Assembly: GCA_003255025.1 (NCBI GenBank)
Contig: QANY01004032.1
Coordinates: 1,668,756-1,732,755 of the forward strand
DNA: 64,000 nucleotides
Source of the DNA: Datisca glomerata
Lineage: Eukaryota > Streptophyta > Magnoliopsida > Cucurbitales > Datiscaceae
Reading direction: 5' to 3'
Positions within the stretch are counted from its first letter, which is position 1. Each line of letters begins with the position of its first letter. Below the pieces are notes generated by a model that did no database searches, had not been told where the DNA came from, and was given only the letters and a program-made list of their open reading frames with translations. The position numbers and the translations under genes are program-made. This document shows positions 56,811 to 64,000 of this stretch, one piece after another.

Positions 56811-57190
56811 AAAAAGGAAGTTCTTCGAATGATAATGGGAGTCTGCCATTGATATTCATTCAAATGGATTTGTAGCATGATGAGCGTCACAACGACGCTC
56901 TGGTCATTACAATACAAGTTGGAAACTGTTTGCTGAGGAGGGTACTGATTGATGATGAGAATGCTGTCAACTAACTGCATCGGATTACCCTTGAGAAAAT
57001 GTCTATGGGAGAACAAAGGTTGTAGTGTCTGTCGTAGCCATTAATAGGCTTCAACGGAACCGTGAGCTATTCTGATGAAAATACTTCTCTCTCGGTGAAT
57101 GCTGAGTCGTTCAACCATCTGAAGGAATTTATGGTCCTAGACACTTTATCCCCTTACAACGCAATCCTGAGGAGGAAATGATTGCATAAG
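56811..57190 (+). pseudogene. Element G protease
   Basis: A HNDALVITIQVGN block at about 56890-56930 is followed by RVLIDDENAVN at 56940-56970, matching the RVLIDxGSAVN active site of Tat proteases. The Asp is present, but the following Gly-Ser is Glu-Asn with one Asp shifted. An NAEDFNHLKEF/TLSPYNAILRR-type end is at about 57095-57180. Confidence 0.7.
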
Positions 57191-58210
57191 ATGAAGATTG
57201 TTCGATCTTCCTTTTATTAGGTACTAAAGTATCAATCTCTAGATGGAATAATGATGATAAAAGGAGATCAAGCCGTTGCTCGCATTTGCACCGTACAAGC
57301 ACTAAAATCAGCCAGATGAATAGAAATGGATAAAAAATTGGATGGTCAAGTCGAGGCTACGGGATAAAAGCAATCATGGGAAGACGAAAAAAATGGTCTG
57401 TTAACCCTATGGTACGAAGCGGAAAAAGTGACTGAACTTGTGTATTTTAAAGAAGGGACGCAAAAGTAAACTAATATTAAGGCCCACCTTGAGGAAGCAG
57501 AAAAGGAGAGGTTAACAGGCTTTTTACGAAAGAACAAAGATGACTACCCGTTATCAAGGATCGATCAGATGGTGGATGCGACTTTAGGACATGAACTCCT
57601 CAACTTCATGGACACATTTTCAGGATACAATCAAGTGGAAATATTCCAACCTGATTAGGAAAAGTCCTAATTTATAATTAAACATAGTATCTTTTGTTAT
57701 AAAGTAATTCCCTTTGGATTGAACATGCGGGTGCAAATTACCAGAGACTCGTAAACAAAATATTTCATGAATAAATTGGATGAACCATTGAGGCTTATGT
57801 AGATGATATGTTGGTTAAGAGTTGTAAGTGAAAATATGATATCAGAGACCTTGATGAGGCCTTTTTAATCTTGAGAAAAAACTCCATGAAATTAAATTCA
57901 AAAAAGTGCACATTTGGTGTAGCAGCGGGAAAATTCTCGGGCCATATAGTGACGCAACAAGGTATCAAAGTTAATCTGGATCAGATGAAAGTCATCAAAG
58001 AGATGAAGTCACCAAGAAATCGTAAAGAAATACAAAGCCTGATGGGAAAATTGGAAGCTCTGAACAGATTCCTTTCAAGATCAACGGATAAGTGCAAGCC
58101 GTTCTTCACGAAGTTGAAAAAGAATTTCGTCGATAGCCTAGACAAAGAATGCGAAGAAGCTTTCAGAAAAATCAAAGAATATCTGGCAACTCAGTGTTGT
58201 TGATGAAGAA
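57191..58210 (+). pseudogene. Element G reverse transcriptase
   Basis: Visible blocks are LSRIDQMVDATLGHELLNFM (about 57550-57605), DTFSGYNQVEIFQPD, CYKVIPFGL, and the active site AYVDDMLVKS with intact YVDD codons at 57796-57807. The open frame 57871-58203 gives MKLNSKKCTFGVAAGKFSGH, IKVNLDQMKVIKEMKSPRNR, LMGKLEALNRFLSRSTDKC, then an EEAFRKIKEYLAT block, the palm-to-RNase H connection. Confidence 0.87.
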
Positions 58211-59030
58211 CTACTTTCGTACGTAGCCATATGGAAAATGACAATGAGTGTTGTTCTAATTATAGAAGAAGAAAGGAAGAAGAAGCTCGTTTACTTCATA
58301 AGCAAAAGTTTGGTGGCGGCCGAATTTAGATATAAAAGAATGGATAAATTAATGCCTGTTATTCTTGTTGCTACAAGGAAGTTGTAAGGCCTTACTTCCA
58401 ATATCACAACATAAAAGTGTTGACAGACTTGCCCGTCAAAAGTCTGTTATACTCACCTGAAGTAAGTGGAAGAATGGCAAAGTGGGCAATTAAACTTGGC
58501 CAATATGAAACTCAATACGAGCCAAGAACTTCTATAAAAGGGCAAGTATTGCTTGACTTTGTATTGGACTTCACGCACAGTGAAGAGGAAGAAAGCAAAG
58601 GGTTTAAAAATGTAGGAGAGCATGGATCCTAGAAGTTGTTCGTTGATGGGGCCTCAAATAATAAAAGGGTCGGGTCGGTGCAGGAACAATGATGCAGACC
58701 CCATTTGGAGAAACTCTTGAGCATTCTATCTCTTATGGGTTGAACGCATCAAACAATGAAACAGAATATGAGACCTTGATAACAGGAATCAGAATGTTGC
58801 TAGAGTTGGAGGTAACAAATGTAAAGATATTTTTGTGATTTCATGTTGATCATGAAACGGGTTAGGGGAGAATTTACAGTAAAAGATGAAAGAATGATAA
58901 ACTGCTTACAGTAGGCGAAATAGCTGGTAAGTCTGTTGAAAAACTATAAAACCCAGTAGATCCTAAGGACTAACAATGGGCACGCAGATGCACTGGCAAA
59001 TTTGGGATCAACGCTGCAACTCCCTTACAA
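58211..59030 (+). pseudogene. Element G RNase H and second (archaeal-type) RNase H
   Basis: The first RNase H runs to about 58570: KKLVYFISKSLVAAEFRYKR in broken frames, then the open frame 58417-58632 with VLTDLPVKSLLYSPEVSGRM, AKWAIKLGQYETQYEPRTSI and KGQVLLDFVLDF. The second starts with KLFVDGASNNKRVG (about 58632) and ends with NGHADALANLGS (58976-59010). The VDGAS and DALA blocks with their Asp residues mark the additional archaeal-type RNase H known from Tat elements. Its middle has three stops. Confidence 0.85.
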
Positions 59031-60310
59031 AAGAAGCGCGCCAGTGGAGTTTCTAAAAAAGTCAAGTATTACATTTACGCTGTCAAACATGGAAAATGTG
59101 GAAACTGAAGAGGAATCCAACTGGCAAGATGAGATAATACATTACCTGGCAAAACGGGAATTACCTAATGACATAGGCCTGGCAAGAAAGACTCAGCAAC
59201 AAAGTGTCAGGTATTCTCTAATAAACGAAATATTATATAAGAGGTCTTTTTCAGGACCGTATTTTATGAGTTTGAAAAAGAAAGAGCCCAATATGTGCTG
59301 GCTAAAATCCACAGAGGGATATGTGGGAATCATACTGGGGGAAATCATTAGCACACAAAAAATGAAGGGTATTATTGGCCCAAAGTGCATCTAGATGGCA
59401 AGCAATATGTGAGAAACTACGACAAATGCCAACGCTTTGCTCCTGTAGTAAAAATGGCACCTGGAGAGCTCAATATAGTGGGAAACCCATGGTTGTTCAT
59501 GCAATGGGCCATGGCATCGTTGGCCCACTTCCCGTGGCACCTGCTCAGAAACGTTTTCTGTTGAAAGCAATGGATTATTTCACGAAATGGATTGAAGTTG
59601 AAGCATATGCGAGAATTCGAGAAGAAGAATTAAAAGGCATTCTTGTGGAAAATTATGGTATGTAGGTACAGGATTCTTCGAGTACTCGAATCTGACAACG
59701 GGCTTCAGTTTCTGAGAAAGACAGTTAAGGCTTTCTGTGAAGGCTTGAGGATTATCAACCGAATTTCTATGTCATACTATCCACAAGGGAATGGTCAAGC
59801 AGAAAGATCAAATTGAATTATACTTGAAAGTATGAACAAACGGCTAGAATCAGCCAAAAGAAAATGGGTAGAAGAATTTTCAGAGGTGTTATGGGCATAC
59901 ATGACCACTCTTAGAGAGTCAACAAGAGAAACCACATTCGCCTTGGGATTTGGAATAGAAGCAGCATTACCCATTGATATCGGAAGTCCAACCGTAAAAT
60001 CAAGTCTGAGCAAACATCAGAATGAGGAACTTATGAAGGAAAACCTCGATCATCTAGAGGAACAGAGGGAAACAACTTTAATCTGGATGGCCAACTATAA
60101 TTAGAAGAGGAGAACTTATTTTTGAAAGAAGATTCAGAAACAGGGATTCCAGAAGGTAGTTTTGAAGAAAATCTTCAATAGAAGGAATGCTCGGGAAAAA
60201 TTGGAAAGAGCCATAGATTGTCAACGAAATTGGAGACAACGAATATTATTATTTGACAATGGAAGAAGGGAAGGACTTGACAAAACCTTGGAACGCAACA
60301 CATCTTAAAA
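59031..60310 (+). pseudogene. Element G integrase
   Basis: All three catalytic acidic residues are readable: AMDYFTKWIEVEAYARI (59560-59615), VLESDNGLQF (about 59682-59712) and PQGNGQAERSN (59782-59814). Before them are the NWQDEIIHYLAKRELPND linker, and an NYDKCQRFAP-like zinc-finger end at about 59415. After them 59832-60104 is open: EEFSEVLWAYMTTLRESTRE, FALGFGIEAALPIDIG. The C-terminus reads YYYLTMEEGKDLTKPWNATH (about 60240-60300). Frame breaks at 59390, 59665 and 59817. Confidence 0.88.
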
Positions 60311-60439
60311 GATATATATTTTTAATTGTAAACTTATTATAATAAATCTTTTCCCGTGGTTTCTTCCCACAAGAATTTTCAATGTAAAATACTTGATGTC
60401 AACTCTCTCTCTCTTCTCCACCAAACAGTAAGGTGGTGT

Positions 60440-61060
60440 TCTATAGTTTCTTATAGAACTATGGCCTCATTTCCTTTAGAGAGCAGGTGCCCAGTGTAGT
60501 GCAGCCCACTCTCAAGGGCTTAGGTTCATTGTAGGCTGCACAATGATGGGCACTGCTCTCTAAAAGAAACTGAGGTTGTGCTTCTACAATAAACATAAAT
60601 CCTTGAGAGTGAGCTGGACTACAATGGACACTGATCTCTTAAAGAAACTAGGGACATGGTACTATAATGACCTTAAGTCCTTAATAGTGTGTTACACTAT
60701 AATGGGCACCTGCTCTTTAAAGAAAACTAGAGCCATGGTTCAACAATGAACCTAGGTCCTTAAGAATGGACTGCACTATAATGGATAGCCGTTCTCTATA
60801 TGAAACTGCGGCCATGGTTTTACAATGAACCTAAGTCCTTGAGAGTGGACTGCATTACAATGGCCACTTGCTCTCTAAAGGAAGTCGGGGCCAGTGTTCT
60901 ACAATGAACCTAAGTCCTTGAGTGGGGGATGCATTACAATGGTCACATTCTCTCTAAAGAAAACTGGAGCCTTTGTTCTATAATGAACCTAAGTCCTCGA
61001 GAATAGACTGTACTACAAGGGGCATCCATTCTCTAAAGGAAAATGGGGCAACCGTTCTCT
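60440..61060. repeat. 79-bp tandem array in element G 3' region
   Basis: Copies of a unit containing aagtccttgagagtggactg, cactacaatgggcacctgct, ctctaaagaaaact and ggttctacaatgaac recur. The ccttgagagt anchor falls at 60601, 60679, 60758, 60837, 60916 and 60995. Confidence 0.88.
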
Positions 61061-61094
61061 AAAGAAAACAGGGGTCATGGTTTTACAATGTGCC

Positions 61095-61390
61095 TAAATC
61101 CTTGAGAACGGATCACAATTGTTCTCTAATGGAAAACTTAAATTTTTGCTAAGTCCTTGAGAACGGATCAAAGTTGTTATGTAATGGAAAACCTTAAAAT
61201 TTTGTTAAGTCCTTGAGAACAGATCGCAGTTGTTCTCAAATGGAAAATCTTAAATTTTTGCTAAGTCCTTGAGAACGGATCACAGTTGTTCTGTAATGGA
61301 AAAGCTTAAAATTTTGCTAAGTCCTGAAAGAACGGATCACAGTTATTCTCTGAAGGAAAAGCTTAAAATTTTTGCCAAGTCTTTGAAGAG
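61095..61390. repeat. 56-bp tandem array in element G 3' region
   Basis: The unit has the form ccttgagaacggatcacagt + tgttctctaatggaaaa + cttaaaatttttgctaagt. Anchors are at 61100, 61155, 61211, 61267 and 61323. It shares the aagtccttgaga core with the neighbouring 79-bp array, so the two are related. Confidence 0.88.
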
Positions 61391-61545
61391 AAATTGAAGT
61401 GCTGCGAAAAGGAAATTCAACAAAAGTGAAAGTGCAAAAGTCTATTCTTTTCTCATTGATGAATTGGAAAATACAAAGAGGAAAGAAAAACGCAAAAAAC
61501 AGAAAAAGAAAAAAAATGTAAAATTACAAGAATATTACAAAAAAT

Positions 61546-61858
61546 CTAAGAAATAATGATCATCTTGAGGTTAACGGGAGCATCTTCAATGGGATCGACT
61601 GCCACATCTTTAGATGGATTGACGGAAATAGCTTGATCAATAACGACTTCTGGGGGATTGACGACCACATCCTCTATCGTTAACTTCAGTCTGGACATCG
61701 AGAGGCAACTCGCAGAGGGGTTTTCTGGAAGGAGCCTTTGATGAACCGTCTCTATTACCCAAGTTATAGATGACCTGTTCCGCTTCATCAAAGGCTGCTT
61801 GATACTCAGCCTCTACCTCTTTTTCTTTCTGTAAGTTTAAGATCACAACAACAAACAT
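61546..61858 (-). pseudogene. Antisense reading frame in element G 3' region (remnant)
   Basis: Two minus-strand frames overlap by a frameshift. One (61637-61858) has KEKEVEAEYQAAFDEAEQVI, then YNLGNRDGSSKAPSRKPL. The other (61546-61791) has LPENPSASCLSMSRLKLTIE and VVVNPPEVVIDQAISVNPSK with a DVAVDPIEDAPVN-like end. The acidic, helix-like start and Pro/Val repeats look protein-like. It lies exactly where element D has its antisense frame. No domain recognised. Confidence 0.45.
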
Positions 61859-61860
61859 GA

Positions 61861-63190
61861 TATTCTACAGGTTTTAAATACAAAAGGTATCTTAGTCTTC
61901 TCTTGTAAAAAACTTAAAACAATAAGATTTTTTGTGAATCATGTAAAAAAACTCTTGTGAAAAAGTTAAAAGAAGAGGGAGTGACAATTTAGAGCAGCAG
62001 GACTTAATAAAAATGTGGGATTGAAAATGAGATAAAGGGTATTGACCAAACTTGTCTCTCTCCCAAGTCCACTATCCCTCGTGCCTCATTGATCCTTCTC
62101 TCTCTCTTTGCCATTACAGTTTATTATCCTCTCTCTCTATTTCTCTCTCTCTCAAGCACCACTCGGTCTCCCTCTGAAGAAACCTTCTAGGTCTCCCTCT
62201 CTCAAGCTCGCCTCACCTCCATCTCAAGCTCTTTCTCTGAATCTCCTAACCTTCGACTCACATCTTTAGAAATCACCTCCATCTTCGCTCGTCCGACCTC
62301 CATTTTGAGCTATTGATTTGAATCTCTCAAGTTAGGCTAACACCTGCTGAAATCGACCTCCGAAACTCCAAATTTCTCATGCTAAAAAAATCTTCTTCTT
62401 TTTCTCAAAATCGAGGTCTCTATTTCCATGGTTTGCATTTTACGGTTGAAAAAATACCTCTTTTGATTATCCTGTTAAGTTTTCTCATGTCTCTCGGTGA
62501 TTTTCCCCTCAACCATTCTCCTTCGTTGATTTTCAGGTTTGATTCTTTGGTCTTTTTCTGAATCTTTCAATACATAACGAAATTTATTCTCTATTTTGTA
62601 GTCGAGAATAAATTTCTCTAAGTTCTTAATGAAATTTGATTTTTGTTTATTTTTCAAGTTTAATTCTGAGTTCTAAGTCTTTGCATCTCCTTTTTCCTTC
62701 ACGTCTCCGACTTTGGTTTAGGGTTACTTCTTCTCTTAATTTCCTTCTATTTCAATTTCTTTATATTTTTTCGTCAAAACTAATTTTATCATAAATAATC
62801 CCCTTTGTTTTTAATTCTGAGTTCTAAGTCTTTTTCATCTTGTACTTTGGATTGATCCGTTAATATATGTTGTATATAGTGTTTTGGTTCTATAAGCACT
62901 TCAGATTATGAAAGAGATGACGTCTGGAGAACATGCTTCTAGTTATTTAGCATTTAATCCAACTGGCCTATTATTTTCCTTGTTTATAGTTTTTTCCAGC
63001 GACATAATGTATATCATTGTAATATGGCTAGACCACAAGGACATATTCGTTTGGGGAAACTATAAATTTACTGGACAAGTTTTTAGGTCTTTTATTGGAG
63101 AAATTATATGATGACCTTGAGTTCTTGAGTTCTAGAGGTTATAGTTATCTTCTCATCCTAGTCTCCCTCAAATGCTTTTCCAAGTGCCCC
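61861..63190. other. Unassigned region with pyrimidine-rich tract
   Basis: 61861-62010 is AT-rich. 62050-62340 is CT-rich (ctctctctctttgccattac, ctccctctctcaagctcgcc), resembling a plant 5' leader or an LTR leader. 62340-62880 is T-rich. No convincing frame is seen. It may be the leader of element H, but no LTR or primer site is found. Confidence 0.45.
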
Positions 63191-63910
63191 TTTCATACAT
63201 AATTATGAATTGTTTAAAATGAAAAATGATGAATCTGTTCGTGACATGTTTACTTGATTTACTGATATTATTAATGGACTCAAATCTCTTGGAAAAACCT
63301 ACTCTAACATGAAAATGGTGAGAAAAAAATATTAGATGTTTACCGAAGAGTTGGGAAGCTAAAGTTACAACGATTTAAGAGGCCAAAGATCTCAACATTC
63401 TACCTCTCGAAGAACTCATTGGATCATTGATGACATATGAGATGAGACACAAAGAAAAGGAAGACGAACAAATGCCAAAGAAGAAGAGTATAGCTCTAAA
63501 ACTAACTTTAGAGCAATCTAAAAAGGAAAGGAAGATTATGACGATGAAGATGATATAGCTCTCCTTATAAGGCATTTCAAATGATTTCTAAATAGATGAA
63601 AGGGTACCTCAAGAAAAGATGACAAGAAAGTGTCACGCGACGTACTCACATGCTATGAATGCAACATGGACATATCAAAGTCGATTGTCCAAACTTAGTC
63701 AACACTCCTAAGAAATTCAAACGCAGAGCATTTAAAGCAACTTGGGATGAGACCAATGAAAGTGACATCGAGAAAGAAAAGGAAGTAGCAAACATGTACT
63801 TTATGGCTTTGGAAGACGAGGTAAGTTCCTCAAAACCAAATTTAAATAGTAAGCCTAGCTATGATGACCATGAATTAGCTTTTGAAGAACTTTTTGGAGA
63901 ATTTGAATAG
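63191..63910 (+). pseudogene. gag: Element H: copia-type gag fragment
   Basis: In shifting frames it shows YELFKMKNDESVRDMF, FTDIINGLKSLGKTYSNMKM, an EAKDLNILPLEELIGSLMTY block and EMRHKEKEDEQ. This is the UBN2 gag core (usually YELFxM...ESI-MxxRFTxIIN-L--LGK-Y) followed by the charged linker. A CCHC knuckle is split by a small indel: CYE at about 63650, then HGHIKVDCP. The open frame 63659-63910 continues to KRRAFKATWDETNESD and the EVANMYFMALEDEV acidic tail, typical of SIRE-like copia gag. The element continues past the window. Confidence 0.8.
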
Positions 63911-64000
63911 CTACAAATGAAAAATAGGCTTACAAAAAATGGATTTACAAAACTCCAAAAATAAAATGAGTATTTGAAAACTGAAAATTTGAAAATCAAA

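Larger units (their letters stand above)
55041..61860 (+). mobile_element. Element G: Tat-lineage Ty3/gypsy retrotransposon
   Basis: The order is 5' LTR end, primer site, gag, protease, RT, RNase H, second RNase H, integrase, two tandem-repeat arrays, antisense frame. Two RNase H domains in a row are a diagnostic of the Tat lineage. I find no 3' LTR after the antisense frame, so the right end is unknown or truncated. The left border against element F is approximate. Frames are broken throughout but better kept than in D. Confidence 0.82.

Noticed and set aside
61861..63190. Possible 3' LTR of element G or 5' LTR of element H
   Set aside because: No sequence here matches the 55041-55316 LTR, and no TG...CA borders or primer site could be identified.

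Overview
The window is transposon-dense nuclear DNA of a flowering plant, probably a eudicot. The evidence is a set of plant-type LTR retrotransposons with initiator-Met-tRNA-type primer sites: Ty1/copia, Tat-lineage Ty3/gypsy and a Tekay/Del-like chromovirus. They lie in AT-rich DNA with microsatellites. I see no host protein gene, tRNA, rRNA or bacterial-type feature. Nearly every coding region is broken by stops, frameshifts or deletions, so almost all coding features are pseudogene fragments.

Layout, using my own labels. Element A (74-10089, +) is a copia element. Its integrase segment is tandemly repeated five times in units of about 1.07 kb, and a 1,993-bp non-autonomous CACTA transposon sits in unit 3. 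After about 2.3 kb of AT-rich DNA comes a three-deep nest. Element D (12420-42400, +) is a Tat-lineage gypsy element. Its 5' LTR is split by element B (13021-32367, -), a copia element with LTRs of 2.3-2.5 kb. The 5' leader of B is in turn split by element C (20911-29501, -), a chromodomain gypsy element.

Downstream of the nest, element E (42581-48222, -) is a copia element with a 1.07-kb insertion inside its reverse transcriptase. Element F (about 48480-55040, +) is a diverged relative of B with most of gag, protease and the integrase start deleted, and with a 402-bp hAT-like MITE in pol. Element G (about 55041-61860, +) is a second Tat-lineage gypsy with two RNase H domains. The window ends inside a copia-type gag fragment, element H.

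The elements share no pathway; the region records successive insertions. Relative order can be read from it: B is younger than D, C is younger than B, and the CACTA insertion is younger than A. The most unusual structures are the five-fold integrase-module array in A, the palindromic repeats inside the CACTA element, and the 3' regions of D and G. Both of those 3' regions carry tandem-repeat arrays followed by an antisense reading frame.
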